DNA of 64,000 nt from Pseudofrankia inefficax (GCF_000166135.1 NC_014666.1:3286001-3350000); one strand, 5' to 3'; shown: positions 41,350 through 50,254, numbered from the stretch's first letter. Notes: generated by a model not told the origin, from the letters alone. Made by a program: numbers and translations.

Positions 41350-42612
41350 TCACGCGGGCTGCGGGTGTTTCGCCGCGTAGCGGCGGGCCCATTCGGCCCG
41401 GGGTACGACGGCCGTTTCGACGTCGGTGGCCTTCGCTCGCAGCGCGCCGACCGTCGCCTGCTCTCGGGGAATCACCGCGAACGGGTCCCAGCCGAAGAAG
41501 CGGCAGGCGTTCTGCCAGGTGATCTTGTCGATCTCGTTGTCGGGCACGCCGGCGCTGTTGAGCTCGGCGAGGACGAACTCGGGGGCGTCCGGCCAGATCG
41601 AGTCGGAGTGCGGGTAGTCGCACTCCCAGGCGATGGTGTCGATGCCGATCTCGTGGCGCCCCTTCAGCGCCGCCGGGTCGGTGACGTAGCAGGCCAGCGA
41701 GTGCTCCCGGAACACCTCGCTCGGCAGCCGTCCGCCGAAGTCGCGCCGCAGCCACTTCTGGTTGGTGTAGTGACGGTCGCAGCGGTCCAGGTAGAAGGGG
41801 ATCCAGCCGATTCCCGCCTCCGAGAACGCGACCTTCAGGTCGGGGTAGGTACGGAACGCCGGCCCCCACAGCAGGTCCTGGGCGGCGAGCGCCGAGATCT
41901 GGGTCGCCAGGATGATCATGTTGTCGACCGGCGAGTCCGCCGCCAGCTTCAGGGCGCCGAAGCCGATCCCTATGTGCAGGCACATCACCAGGCCGGTCTC
42001 CGACAGCGCCTGGAACACCGGGCCCCAGAAGCCCAGGTCGTGGTAGCTCGGCAGCCCTTCGAGATGCGGCAGTTCGGGCATCGTGACCGCCTTGGCGCCC
42101 TTCGCCGCGACCCGGCGGATCTCGGCGACCATCAGCTTGGGGTCCCAGGTGGGAAGAAGGGCGAGCGGAAGGAACCGGCCGGGGTAGGTCCCCGCCCATT
42201 CGTCGACGTGCCAGTCGTTGTACGCCTGGACCATCACGACCGTGACGTCGTCCTTGACGTGGTTGAGATGGCCGGCGGAGAACCCGGCGAACGTCGGGAA
42301 GCACATCGACGCGAGGATCCCGTTGCGGTCCATGTCCCGCACCCGGTCATGAATGTCGTACGCACCCGGCCGCATCTCCGCGAAACCGGCCGGATCGAAA
42401 CCCCACTCCTCCGCCGGCCACGACACCACGGCGTTCAGGCCGATGATGCCGGTCGCGCGGCCTCGGTAGACCCACTGCTCGACCCCGGCGTCGTCGGTGA
42501 CGACCCGCGGCGCCTGGTCGGCCCACTTCGCAGGCACGTGGTTACGGAACATGTCCGGCGGCTCGACCACATGATCGTCGATGCTCACCAGGACCAGGTC
42601 GTCGATCTTCAT
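41350..42612 (-). CDS. Amidohydrolase family protein (ACMSD-like TIM barrel)
   Basis: Metal-dependent hydrolase or decarboxylase, 420 aa. SIDDHVVEPPDMF at residues 10-22 holds the N-terminal metal-binding region, reduced from HxH to DDH-E, as in the amidohydrolase-2 family. HIGIGFG near 220 and WECDYPHSDSIWP near 328 are the later metal and catalytic segments. Relatives decarboxylate aromatic acids or hydrolyse ring-opened products. Operon-like spacing from the CoA-transferase (117 bp) and on the same strand. Confidence 0.88.
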   Translation of the reverse strand: MKIDDLVLVSIDDHVVEPPDMFRNHVPAKWADQAPRVVTDDAGVEQWVYRGRATGIIGLNAVVSWPAEEWGFDPAGFAEMRPGAYDIHDRVRDMDRNGILASMCFPTFAGFSAGHLNHVKDDVTVVMVQAYNDWHVDEWAGTYPGRFLPLALLPTWDPKLMVAEIRRVAAKGAKAVTMPELPHLEGLPSYHDLGFWGPVFQALSETGLVMCLHIGIGFGALKLAADSPVDNMIILATQISALAAQDLLWGPAFRTYPDLKVAFSEAGIGWIPFYLDRCDRHYTNQKWLRRDFGGRLPSEVFREHSLACYVTDPAALKGRHEIGIDTIAWECDYPHSDSIWPDAPEFVLAELNSAGVPDNEIDKITWQNACRFFGWDPFAVIPREQATVGALRAKATDVETAVVPRAEWARRYAAKHPQPA

Positions 42613-42729
42613 GCTTCCTCCGGAGCTGGAGAGTCAGGGGCTGTGCGGGCGTGGACGAGTGGCCGCGAGGGCTTGGTGGAAGGTGCGGCATCGCCGGCAC
42701 CGAGCAAACCGGCGGCCGGCGCGCGGCGG

Positions 42730-43947
42730 CTAGGCGACCACGCCGCGGACCTTCAGGTCCACGATCGCGTCCCAGCCGAGGCCGAGCTCGGCGAGGACCT
42801 CGTCGCCGTGCTCGTTGAACTCTGGTGCCCGGCTCGGGACGGCCGCCGAGCCGCCGAACCGCACCGGAGCGGCGACCAGTCTGAAGGGCGCTCCCGCGGC
42901 GGTCCTGCAGTCCTGGATGTAGCCGTTGGCGACCGCCTGTGGGTCGGCCGCGGCCTCGAGGGTGTCCTGGACGACGGACCACTGCCCGGCGAAGTCGGCG
43001 AGTCGCTCCCGCCACTCGGCGAGCGGCCGCGCGGCGAACACGGCCTTCAGTGCCTCGCCCGCCTCGACGCCGTTGGACATGAGCGCGGCGTGGTCGGCGA
43101 AGCGCACATCGGCGGCCAGGTCGGGCCGGTCGACGGCCGCGCACAGCAGCGGCCAGTAGTGGCCGGCCTGTAGGCAGCACAACGAGAGCCAGCGGCCGTC
43201 AGCGGTCTGGTACGTCGCGACCAGCGGGTTCGCCCGGGCCATCTCGATCGGCGGCGGTACCCAGGGCACGTTCAGCAGCAGCGAGAGCGCGAAGGCCTGG
43301 CCCATCGCCCACATCCCGGTGCCGAGCAGGGACACGTCGACCTCGGTGGCCTCGCCGGTCCGCTCGCGGTGGAACAGCGCCCCCATGATCCCGCCGGCGA
43401 TCGTCATCCCGCCCAGCGAGTCGCCGAACCCTGGCGCCGGTGGCATCACCACCTGGCCGTACTCGGGCCGGGAGAGCCCGACGGCCGTGCCCGAACGCGC
43501 CCAGAACGCCAGCGCGTCGTACGAGCCGCGGTCCGCCTCCGGGCCCTCTTCGCCCTGGCCGGTCCCACTCGCATAGATGATGCGTGGGTTGTGGGCGCGG
43601 ATGTCGGCCAGGTCGATCCGGAGCTTCCTGCGGACTCTCGGCAGCTTGTTGGTGAGGAAGACATCCGAGGTCTCGACCAGCCGATAGAGGATGTCCAGCC
43701 CCTCGTCGGTGGTCAGGTCGAGGCCTAGGCTGCGCTTCCCCCGGTTGGAGTGCTCGAGTAAGACGTGAACGTCGCCGGGGATGTCCACGACCCCGCTCGA
43801 CGCGAGCCCTCGCATCGCGTCACCGCGTTCCACGTGCTCGATCTTGATGACCTCCGCGCCCCAGTCGGCCAGCAGGGCGCTCGCCGCGGGTACGAAGGTG
43901 TGCTCGGCCACCTCGAGGATGCGTACTCCCCGCATCACCGCTGTCAT
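42730..43947 (-). CDS. CaiB/BaiF family (type III) CoA-transferase
   Basis: Transfers CoA between an acyl-CoA and a carboxylic acid, 405 aa. The N-terminal HTFVPAASALLADWGAEVIKIE is the classic start. NRGKRSLGLDL, the later YQTADGRWLSL and a C-terminal FNEHGDEVLAELG follow. GDSLGGMTIAGGIMGALFHR is the conserved central helix. The start at ATG 43947 has a TTGGAG site; an ATG 2 codons upstream is possible. First gene of the minus-strand group and placed under the 44012-44050 dyad. Confidence 0.88.
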   Translation of the reverse strand: MTAVMRGVRILEVAEHTFVPAASALLADWGAEVIKIEHVERGDAMRGLASSGVVDIPGDVHVLLEHSNRGKRSLGLDLTTDEGLDILYRLVETSDVFLTNKLPRVRRKLRIDLADIRAHNPRIIYASGTGQGEEGPEADRGSYDALAFWARSGTAVGLSRPEYGQVVMPPAPGFGDSLGGMTIAGGIMGALFHRERTGEATEVDVSLLGTGMWAMGQAFALSLLLNVPWVPPPIEMARANPLVATYQTADGRWLSLCCLQAGHYWPLLCAAVDRPDLAADVRFADHAALMSNGVEAGEALKAVFAARPLAEWRERLADFAGQWSVVQDTLEAAADPQAVANGYIQDCRTAAGAPFRLVAAPVRFGGSAAVPSRAPEFNEHGDEVLAELGLGWDAIVDLKVRGVVA

Positions 43948-44011
43948 CGCCATCTCCAAGAGGGTTGCCACCGAGCCGGGGGGCGGGTTCCGCCACCTTG
44001 CCGCGATCGTT

Positions 44012-44050
44012 TTAGACAGTCGACCAACGACCGATTGGGCAAGTGTCTAA
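44012..44050. promoter_or_regulatory. 39-bp nested dyad operator upstream of the CoA-transferase
   Basis: Symmetric order TTAGACA - 5 nt - CCAA - 7 nt - TTGG - 5 nt - TGTCTAA. Both half-site pairs are perfect and evenly spaced, in the region between the divergent CoA-transferase and a tetR remnant. It shares TTAGAC/GTCTAA with the 18-bp motif nearby. Confidence 0.7.
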
Positions 44051-44146
44051 CACCCTGCGCGTCCTGGGGTCAAGCAAGCCGGGACCGGCGCCGCGCGATC
44101 GGCCACACCCGTACTCGATCTTGTTGGATGGCCGGCCGACCGGTAT

Positions 44147-44164
44147 GTTAGGCGAATGTCTAAC
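44147..44164. promoter_or_regulatory. TetR-like operator motif, copy 1
   Basis: GTTAGGCGAATGTCTAAC, the reverse complement of GTTAGACATTCGCCTAAC. Imperfect dyad with half-sites GTTAGRC. It lies just upstream of a tetR remnant, the expected place for autoregulation. Further copies at 45768-45785 and 54999-55016. Confidence 0.7.
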
Positions 44165-44200
44165 CCACCGGTGATCCGCAGGTCAGGGGCGTGTCGGTAA

Positions 44201-44446
44201 GCCTCGAGGGGCCGGCCGACACCGCCGGCGGCACGACGGCCCCCGGCCGGTGGCGCCGCGGCCGGCCCGCGGCGTCGCGGGCCGGAGGATTCCAGGACGC
44301 GGACCGCACTGGTCGAGGCGGCCGAGCAACTCATGCTCGAAGAGGGCTACACCGCCGTCACGACCCGGCGGGTCGCGACCCGCGCCGAGACCCATCCCGG
44401 ACTCATCCACGGGCCGTCGGCTTCAGCAACAGCCACGCGGAAATGA
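44201..44446 (+). pseudogene. tetR remnant (N-terminal half)
   Basis: In frame it reads RRRGPEDSRTRTALVEAAEQ, then LMLEEGYTAVTTRRVATRAE, then stops soon after HPGLIH at 44446. This is closely similar to residues of the intact TetR at 61918-62589 (LVDAAEQLMLEEGYAAVTTR). The helix-turn-helix is nearly complete, but the YYYF end and the whole ligand domain are gone. No frame downstream restores it. Confidence 0.8.
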
Positions 44447-44608
44447 CAGCCTTCCTGACGGCCGTGATCTACATGCGCCCGTCCGCACCAGGCCGCTGTC
44501 TGCGGCGCTGGCCGCGACCTTCACCGCGCCGGCCGAGCCGCGAGGCGTTCGGGCGGCCCGCCACCCACGACACCAGCGACCCGTGACCTTGTCAGACCTG
44601 GAGGACGA

Positions 44609-45523
44609 ATGCGCATCGGACTGACCGGCGGCGCCTCGACGCCCGATAAGATCATCAATCAGGCGAAGAAGGCGGAGGCCGAGGGCTTCCACCATCTGTG
44701 GTTCGCCAGCGTCGTACAAGGCGACCCGCTGGTCTCCATGGCGCTCGCGGGCCGGGAGACCTCGACGATCGAGTTGGGCACGGCAGTGTTGCAGACCTAC
44801 ACCTCCCACCCGTTCCTCCTCGCGCAACGCGCCGCCTCCGTCACCGCCGCCATGGGCCGGCCCGGCTTCACCCTCGGCATCGGCCCGTCGCACGCGGGCC
44901 ACATCCGCGACGAGTTCGGACTGTCCTACGACCGTCCGGGTCGAAACACCGAGGAATACGTCCGGCTCCTCACCAGCCTGCTGCGCGACGGCGGCGTGGA
45001 CAGCACCGGCGAGGAGTGGAGTGCCCACATCCGTCCCGGAACCGTCCGGGCCACCGAGCCGGTACCCGTGCTGCTGGCCGCGCTCTCGCCTCGGCTGCTG
45101 CGGGTGGCGGGCGAGCACGCGGATGGCGCGGTGCTCTGGATGGCGCCGGCGAAGGCGATCGCCCAGCACGTCGAACCCCGCCTTACGGCGGCGGCGAAGG
45201 CAGCGGGGCGTCCGGCGCCCAGGATCGTCGCCGGCCTGCCGGTCGCGGTACACGACGACGAAACCGAGGCGCGAGCGGCGGTGAACGCGAATGCGGTGAT
45301 GTACGCGAGCTCGCCCGCCTACCAACGCATCATGGCGATCGGTGGCGCGACTGGCCCCGGCGAAGCGGCGATCGTCGGCGACGAGGCGAAGGTCGAGCGG
45401 CAGTTGCAGGCGCTGCTGGACGCTGGCGCGACCGACATCTGGGCGCAGCCAGTTCCGTTGGGGGCCGACCCACGCGCCTCGCTGCGGCGTACCCGCGAGC
45501 TACTGGCCGGCCTCGCCGGATGA
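44609..45523 (+). CDS. LLM-class F420-dependent oxidoreductase
   Basis: Luciferase-like monooxygenase-fold enzyme of 304 aa, using coenzyme F420. N-terminal MRIGLTGGASTPDKIINQAKKA; AEGFHHLWFASVVQGDPL; GFTLGIGPSHAGHIRDEFG near residue 90 with the conserved His. LLAALSPRLLRVAGEHADGA is the later phosphate-binding stretch. A GGAGGA site 5 nt before ATG. The substrate is unknown. On the same strand as the alpha/beta hydrolase downstream, with a remnant-filled gap between. Confidence 0.88.
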   Translation: MRIGLTGGASTPDKIINQAKKAEAEGFHHLWFASVVQGDPLVSMALAGRETSTIELGTAVLQTYTSHPFLLAQRAASVTAAMGRPGFTLGIGPSHAGHIRDEFGLSYDRPGRNTEEYVRLLTSLLRDGGVDSTGEEWSAHIRPGTVRATEPVPVLLAALSPRLLRVAGEHADGAVLWMAPAKAIAQHVEPRLTAAAKAAGRPAPRIVAGLPVAVHDDETEARAAVNANAVMYASSPAYQRIMAIGGATGPGEAAIVGDEAKVERQLQALLDAGATDIWAQPVPLGADPRASLRRTRELLAGLAG

Positions 45524-45767
45524 ACGTCCTACGGGCGCGGACGGTCGGGTTCAACGGCGTCCTCGCCCTGCCCGGCCCCTGTCTGGAGCTCGCGCTGCGG
45601 TTACGCGAGGAGCTGTTCGACGGCTGGCCGCGCTGCACGCGGACATGATCGGCCGGCCCCACGGCGCTACGGCCTAGCGCGCCGCCGGGGCGGACCTCCT
45701 GACCGCATCCGCTACCTGCTCACCCTGGTACGGCTGGTCCGCCCGCCTACCCGGTCGACGAGGCTGT
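45524..45767. other. 244-bp gap without a clear gene
   Basis: An open frame of 42 codons starts at 45520, overlapping the LLM stop, but its composition and lack of any recognisable motif give little support. Confidence 0.45.
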
Positions 45768-45785
45768 GTTGGACATTCGCCTAAC
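45768..45785. promoter_or_regulatory. TetR-like operator motif, copy 2
   Basis: GTTGGACATTCGCCTAAC, one base different from the complement of copy 1. It lies upstream of the alpha/beta hydrolase gene and beside an SDR remnant. Confidence 0.65.
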
Positions 45786-45792
45786 CAAAGGA

Positions 45793-45888
45793 CTGATCTC
45801 CACGAAAGGCTCAAACCCGAGGATCTCGACACTGGTGACAAGACTCCCGACGGTCGCGGTCGCATCGACCGCGGCCCGGTCCGAGACG
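45793..45888 (-). pseudogene. SDR gene remnant
   Basis: On the minus strand it reads VSDRAAVDATATVGSLVTSV, then EILGFEPFVEIS, against VSDRAAVDAALDRVRAELGP / VDILVTSAGISGFVAFEEIS of the intact SDR at 63198-63941. DNA similarity is also obvious. A deletion has removed the part between DRAAVDA and LVTS, and both ends of the gene are absent. Confidence 0.7.
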
Positions 45889-46049
45889 CTGGCCGTCTCC
45901 TCCGCCGCGACGCTTGACCGCATCTCCATGCGTGCTGAACAATCGGTCAGCATGCGGCAAGTGGGGATGGTGCATCCCATTCCTGTGACCAATACCTCGG
46001 ACGCACTCGACGGCAGGCGGCGCGCATGTCGGTGCACGGAAGGTGGGCA

Positions 46050-47063
46050 ATGTTAGAAGTCGCGGGCGGTATCAAGGCCTTCGATGTCCGCGTGGAGGTC
46101 CCCGCCTCGCCGGTCGATGAGTCGGCCTGGGAGATCGCGGCTACCGTGTACGTCCCGGCGGGCGAACAATCCATCGCCGGCGCGCCCGTCCTCGTTCTCC
46201 TGCCCGGAGGCGGCTACGGGCGACGGTATTTCGACCTACCCGACAGCGGATACAGTCAGGCCGACCACCATGCCCGGCGCGGTACCGTCGTCGTCGCGCT
46301 CGATCACCTGGGATCCGGCGACAGCACCATCCCCGCCGCGGAAGTCACCACCCTTCCGGTGGTCGCCGCCGCGGATCACGCCGCGGTCACGACCGTTCTC
46401 GACCGGCTCCGGAAAGGGACTCTCGCTCCCGGCGAATTCCCCTCCATCAAGATCAAGGGCGTCGTCGCTGCCGGTCAGTCGATGGGCGGTCATATCGCCG
46501 TCGCCATGCAAGCCCGGTATCGCACCTTCGACGCCGTCGCTCTGATGGGAAGCAGCGTCATCAACACGACGATTCCGCGAAAGCAATCCACCGCTCCGCG
46601 GCTCGCCTCCGAGTGGACGCCACAGAACACTCAAGAGGTTGACGGTTTAGGCGACATCGACTGGCCGTGGGCATTCCATTGGGTGGAAGAACTGTCGCCA
46701 CTCGCCGCAGACGACATCAAGGCTGGCATCCCCGTCAAGACCGAGACCCTCCCATGGTCGAGCGCTGCCGTACCCAGCCTCGCGGTGGCACTCCTCGAGC
46801 CGGGAGCTGTCGCCGCCGAGGTCGCCTCAATCGACGTGCCCGTCCTGCTCGCCGCAGGTGAGCGAGACGTCATCTACCCGCTACTCACCGAAGCTGCCGC
46901 GTTCACTGCGGCAAGAGACCTCGCGGTCTTCCGGCTCCGGCGGGCAGCGCACATGCACAACTTCGCACCCACCCGCCACCTGCTCTGGGAACGACTCGAC
47001 GCCTTCATTGTCCACGCGGTTGGGCTCCGCGAAATGGCCAAGACCGTTCCAGCTTCGCTTTGA
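46050..47063 (+). CDS. Alpha/beta hydrolase
   Basis: Serine hydrolase of 337 aa. VLVLLPGGGYGRRYFD near residue 50 gives the oxyanion region, and the nucleophile elbow is GQSMGGH near 143. Asp in LLAAGERDVIYPL and His in AAHMHNFAPTR complete the triad. ATG at 46050 with GGAAGG is favoured over ATG 46026. Probably an esterase or C-C hydrolase of the catabolic island; substrate unknown. GC content is a little lower than in the neighbours. Confidence 0.85.
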   Translation: MLEVAGGIKAFDVRVEVPASPVDESAWEIAATVYVPAGEQSIAGAPVLVLLPGGGYGRRYFDLPDSGYSQADHHARRGTVVVALDHLGSGDSTIPAAEVTTLPVVAAADHAAVTTVLDRLRKGTLAPGEFPSIKIKGVVAAGQSMGGHIAVAMQARYRTFDAVALMGSSVINTTIPRKQSTAPRLASEWTPQNTQEVDGLGDIDWPWAFHWVEELSPLAADDIKAGIPVKTETLPWSSAAVPSLAVALLEPGAVAAEVASIDVPVLLAAGERDVIYPLLTEAAAFTAARDLAVFRLRRAAHMHNFAPTRHLLWERLDAFIVHAVGLREMAKTVPASL

Positions 47064-47159
47064 CCAGCCCGCAGCGCCGTCGCGGACAGGCGGGGACGAT
47101 GACCTCTCTTACCGTCGGCGAGGCGTCGATCGGGGTCGAGGGCAAGCGCTGACCGGTTG

Positions 47160-47351
47160 ACTTAGTGCATTGTCGCGAAGCCCGAGCTTGGCCTGGACCT
47201 GGCTGAGCTCGGCGCACTCGACGAGACGTCTGTCGACGAGGATCGAGCGGGTGTCGAGGCCGTGGCGGTGGGCGGCCGTTTCTGCGTACCGCAGGAATGC
47301 GGAGTAGACCTCGGCGTAGCCGAGGGTGAGGGTCTCCCCGCCGACGCCCAC
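47160..47351 (-). pseudogene. 4-hydroxy-2-oxovalerate aldolase (DmpG/HsaF-like) C-terminal remnant
   Basis: Minus strand reads [20 protein letters not shown], then [17 protein letters not shown]. The GYAxVYSSFLRHAE...GVDTRxILVELGRR pattern is the C-terminal signature of this aldolase, the last step of meta-cleavage pathways. The (beta/alpha)8 catalytic domain is missing, and the end (VGGQEDMI) is also altered. It shows that a meta-cleavage operon once stood here. Confidence 0.7.
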
Positions 47352-47402
47352 GGGCCCGTCCTGCAGTTCCCTAGACCATAGAGATCTCGCGTCTCCGGCC
47401 GG

Positions 47403-48179
47403 TCAGCGTCGGCGCAGGATGACCAGGAACGCGACGACGGCCGCCGCGACCGCGAGCACGGGGGCGAGGCGTTTCAGGACGGGCGCGCCGGCGGCGCCGA
47501 GCAGGTCGACCGGCTCAGGCTCGGCCCCGTCGATGGTCCGTACCGCGCCCGGCGCCGTTGCCAGCACGGTTGGGCTGGCCGTGGAAGTGACTCCTCCTCT
47601 CGTGCCTTCAAGCATCTCGGTGACGGCGCCCGGCTCGGCCGGGGCTGGTGGGCGCGCCGCTGCCGAAGGCGCGGGCTGCTCGACTCGCGCGGCCGGCGCG
47701 GCGGGAATCTGGGCCTCGAAACGGGGCAGCTCTGCGTCACTCAGAATGCTCGACTCGAGTGACTCGACGAACTTGCCGATGAGGTTCGAGCTGACGTCGG
47801 CGATGACACCCCGGCCGAACTGGGCGACCTTGCCGGTGATGTGAAGGTCCGTCAGCACGGTCGCCCTGGTGCCGGTGCCGTCGGGGGACAGCGTCACCGT
47901 GACGGTCGCCGAGGCGTTGCCCTGGCCGCGGGTCTCGCGGCCGTCGGCCTTGAGTACCGCCTTGTGCGCGGTCTCGTCGAGGGACAGGAAGGTCGCGGTG
48001 CCCTTGTACTGCGCGACGACGGGGCCGACCTTCACCTTCACGGCGCCGCGATACTCGTCGCCGGCGACCTCCAACAGCTGGGCACCCGGCATGCAGGGGG
48101 CGATGCGTTCGAGATCGGTGAGGACCGCCCAGGTCGTCGCCGGGCTGGCCTCGACGCGGAACTCGTTGGTCAGCTCCAT
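47403..48179 (-). CDS. coxG: CoxG-like SRPBCC protein with C-terminal membrane anchor
   Basis: A 258-aa protein of the carbon-monoxide-dehydrogenase subunit G family. The START/SRPBCC domain begins MELTNEFRVEASPATTWAVL and has LERIAPCMPGAQLLEV. An Ala/Pro-rich linker and a C-terminal hydrophobic helix with basic end (VLAVAAAVVAFLVILRRR) anchor it to the membrane, where CoxG recruits the molybdenum hydroxylase. Last gene of the minus-strand unit with the VOC, coxS and coxM genes. Confidence 0.88.
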   Translation of the reverse strand: MELTNEFRVEASPATTWAVLTDLERIAPCMPGAQLLEVAGDEYRGAVKVKVGPVVAQYKGTATFLSLDETAHKAVLKADGRETRGQGNASATVTVTLSPDGTGTRATVLTDLHITGKVAQFGRGVIADVSSNLIGKFVESLESSILSDAELPRFEAQIPAAPAARVEQPAPSAAARPPAPAEPGAVTEMLEGTRGGVTSTASPTVLATAPGAVRTIDGAEPEPVDLLGAAGAPVLKRLAPVLAVAAAVVAFLVILRRR

Positions 48180-48194
48180 GGGGGCGTCCTTCTG

Positions 48195-48737
48195 CTAGGT
48201 GAGGCGAACCTGGTCGCGGCTGTCCCGCCAGGGCTTGGTGGCCCAGTAGAGGTCGTCGGGGTCCTCGATGAGTTCGAGGTAGACGCCGAGCTCGGTGTAG
48301 GTGTCGATGAAGGAGACCTTCACGGTGCCGAACCGCCCGGACATCGTCTCGGTGAAGCCGAAGTCCGCCGCCGCGGCGACGGACTCGGCGAGGTTCGTGA
48401 CGAGGTAGCCGTAGTGGTGCGGCCCTGGCCCGCGTTCGGTGAGGAACTCGTGCTGGATGGTGGTGCCCGTGAGCGGCTGCATGAGCTCGACCTGCATGTT
48501 GCCCGTGCGGGCGTAGCCGAGGGCGAGCCCGCCGGCGACGCGTTCGCCGCGCAGGGTCCATTTCTGTTCCATGCGGAACTCGGCGAACTCGCCGCAGCCG
48601 AGCGTGTCCTGCATGGCCTTCTTGGCCGCGTCCAGGTCGGCCACCACCCACGCCGTCTGGAAGAAGCTGGGCCCGATGCGGCCCAACAGACCGCCGAGGT
48701 CCTTTGCCGCGCCAGGTGATTCTTGGCCCGCTGTCAT
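48195..48737 (-). CDS. VOC-family (glyoxalase/dioxygenase fold) protein
   Basis: A 180-aa protein. FFQTAWVVADLDAAKKAMQD near residue 25 is the beta-alpha start of the first VOC module. GPGPHHYGYLVTNLAESVAA near 102 is the second, with metal-binding His. GVYLELIEDPDDLY supplies the final Glu. Overlaps coxS by ATGA, so it belongs to the molybdenum-hydroxylase unit. Likely an isomerase, lyase or extradiol-type step on the same substrate. Confidence 0.85.
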   Translation of the reverse strand: MTAGQESPGAAKDLGGLLGRIGPSFFQTAWVVADLDAAKKAMQDTLGCGEFAEFRMEQKWTLRGERVAGGLALGYARTGNMQVELMQPLTGTTIQHEFLTERGPGPHHYGYLVTNLAESVAAAADFGFTETMSGRFGTVKVSFIDTYTELGVYLELIEDPDDLYWATKPWRDSRDQVRLT

Positions 48738-49231
48738 CCCATGCTCCTTGCCGCGGCCTGGACCGCCTTGAGGATTCCCTGGTAGCCGGTGCAGCGGCAG
48801 AGGTTTCCGGACAGCCCGGCGCGAATCTCGTCGTCAGTCGGGTTGGGGTGCTCCCGCAGGAATGCCGTCACGGAGACGACGAATCCCGGCGTGCAGAAGC
48901 CGCACTGCAGACCGTGGTGGTCGCGGAACGCGGCCTGCACAGGCGAGAGGTCCTCGGTAGTCCCGAGTCCCTCGATGGTGGTGACCTCGCGCCCGTCGGC
49001 CTGCACGGCGAGCACGAGGCAGGCCCGGACCGCCTCGCCGTCGAGTAGCACCGTGCAGGCGCCGCACACGCCGTGCTCGCAGCCCAGATGGGTGCCGGTC
49101 AGCTGGAGGTGGTCCCGCAGGAAGTCCGCGAGCGTGACCCGCGGCTGCGCGCGCCCACGGCTCGGTCGGCCGTTGACACGCATCCGGAGGTCCACCTCGG
49201 CCATACCGGCGGCTTCCTCAGCGTCAGCCAT
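48734..49231 (-). CDS. coxS: (2Fe-2S)-binding subunit of a molybdenum hydroxylase
   Basis: Small subunit of a xanthine-dehydrogenase-family enzyme, 165 aa. The plant-type cluster is in CEHGVCGACTVLLDG, plus a Cys after ACLV. The second cluster is in CGFCTPG and CRCTGYQGI. It carries electrons from the Mo site to FAD. Its start overlaps coxM by 8 bp and its stop overlaps the VOC gene. Confidence 0.93.
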   Translation of the reverse strand: MADAEEAAGMAEVDLRMRVNGRPSRGRAQPRVTLADFLRDHLQLTGTHLGCEHGVCGACTVLLDGEAVRACLVLAVQADGREVTTIEGLGTTEDLSPVQAAFRDHHGLQCGFCTPGFVVSVTAFLREHPNPTDDEIRAGLSGNLCRCTGYQGILKAVQAAARSMG

Positions 49232-50111
49232 CCGCGGGCCCCCGCAGTGCCTCCTCGGCCGCGCGTCTCCACGCGCGACTCACCATAGCCGCACCTACCC
49301 GCCGGCGGTAGGCCGCGGACCCGTGCAGGTCGACAGGCACGGAGTTGAGCGCCGCGACCGCTGTTCGCCCGACCTCGTCGGGATCGAGGTCGGAGAGCGT
49401 CTCTCCGACCACAGCACGCTCCGCCTCGACGCCTCGTTCAGGGGTCGAGCCGAGACCGATCAACCCGATGCCGCACCGTTGGATGCGGCCCGCGTCGGAG
49501 ACCTGGATCGCCACTGTCGCTCCCGCGATCGCGAAGTCGCCGTGGCGACGGGCCAACTCCTCGATCGCGTAGCCGCATCGGCCGTCCCAGATCGGGAAGC
49601 TCACCGCGGTCAGCACCTCGTCCTCGGCCAGGTCGGTGGTCCAGGTGCCGGCGAAGAAGCCGGCCGCCGGGATGGTGCGGCTGCCCCGCCGCGAGCGCGC
49701 CTCGAACGTGGCGTCGAGCGTCAGCGCGACCGCCGGTGACTCGGCCGCCGGGTCGGCGTGGGCCAGCGCGCCGCCGATGGTGCCGCGGTTGCGGATCTGG
49801 AAATGGCCGATGAGTGGTGTGGCCCGAGCCAGCAGGGGTACGGCGTCCGCGACCTCGGTCGATCTCTCGATCGTTGCCTGCGTGGTGCCGGCGCCGATCC
49901 GCAGCGTGCCGTCGCGGCGTTCGATGCTGCGTAGCTCAGGGATACGACCGAGGTCGACGAGATGGTCGAAGATGGCCAAGCGCAGGGCAAGCATCGGCAG
50001 GAGGCTCTGTCCACCGGCGAGGACCTTCGCGGTGTCGCCGTGTTCGGCGAGTAACGCCAGGGCCTCCTCGACGCTTGCCGGCGCGTGGTGGGCGAACGGC
50101 GCCGCCTTCAC
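49224..50111 (-). CDS. coxM: FAD-binding (medium) subunit of a molybdenum hydroxylase
   Basis: CoxM-type flavoprotein, 295 aa. FAHHAPASVEEALALLAEHG at the start. The FAD pyrophosphate motifs are AGGQSLLP (residue 34 region) and IRNRGTIGGALAHADPA. RAWRRAAEEAL lies in the C-terminal CO-dehydrogenase flavoprotein domain. GTG start at 50111, overlapping the stop of a truncated SDR (GTGA). The matching large subunit is divergent at 50394-52745, which is unusual since the three genes are normally in one operon. Confidence 0.9.
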   Translation of the reverse strand: MKAAPFAHHAPASVEEALALLAEHGDTAKVLAGGQSLLPMLALRLAIFDHLVDLGRIPELRSIERRDGTLRIGAGTTQATIERSTEVADAVPLLARATPLIGHFQIRNRGTIGGALAHADPAAESPAVALTLDATFEARSRRGSRTIPAAGFFAGTWTTDLAEDEVLTAVSFPIWDGRCGYAIEELARRHGDFAIAGATVAIQVSDAGRIQRCGIGLIGLGSTPERGVEAERAVVGETLSDLDPDEVGRTAVAALNSVPVDLHGSAAYRRRVGAAMVSRAWRRAAEEALRGPADG

Positions 50112-50254
50112 CCGATGGTCCGGCCGCCGAGATCCCAGCCGGCGACCGCCGCGCCCTCGGCGGCCAGCCGACTGCTGCCGGCCGCGCCGATGCCACGGCC
50201 ACCGCCGGTCACGATCGCGGTTCTGGGCTCGGCCCACGCCGGAAACGAACTCAT
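50108..50254 (-). pseudogene. Truncated SDR N-terminus translationally coupled to coxM
   Basis: A 48-codon frame (ATG 50254) with RTAIVTGGGRGIGAAG, then AAEGAAVAGWDLGG, the Rossmann start of an SDR. It stops at 50108, overlapping the coxM GTG. All catalytic residues are missing. It may persist as a leader peptide that sets coxM translation. Confidence 0.65.

Noticed and set aside
45520-45648. 42-aa ORF overlapping the LLM gene stop
   Set aside because: No motif, unusual composition for a conserved peptide, and it lies in a degraded area.
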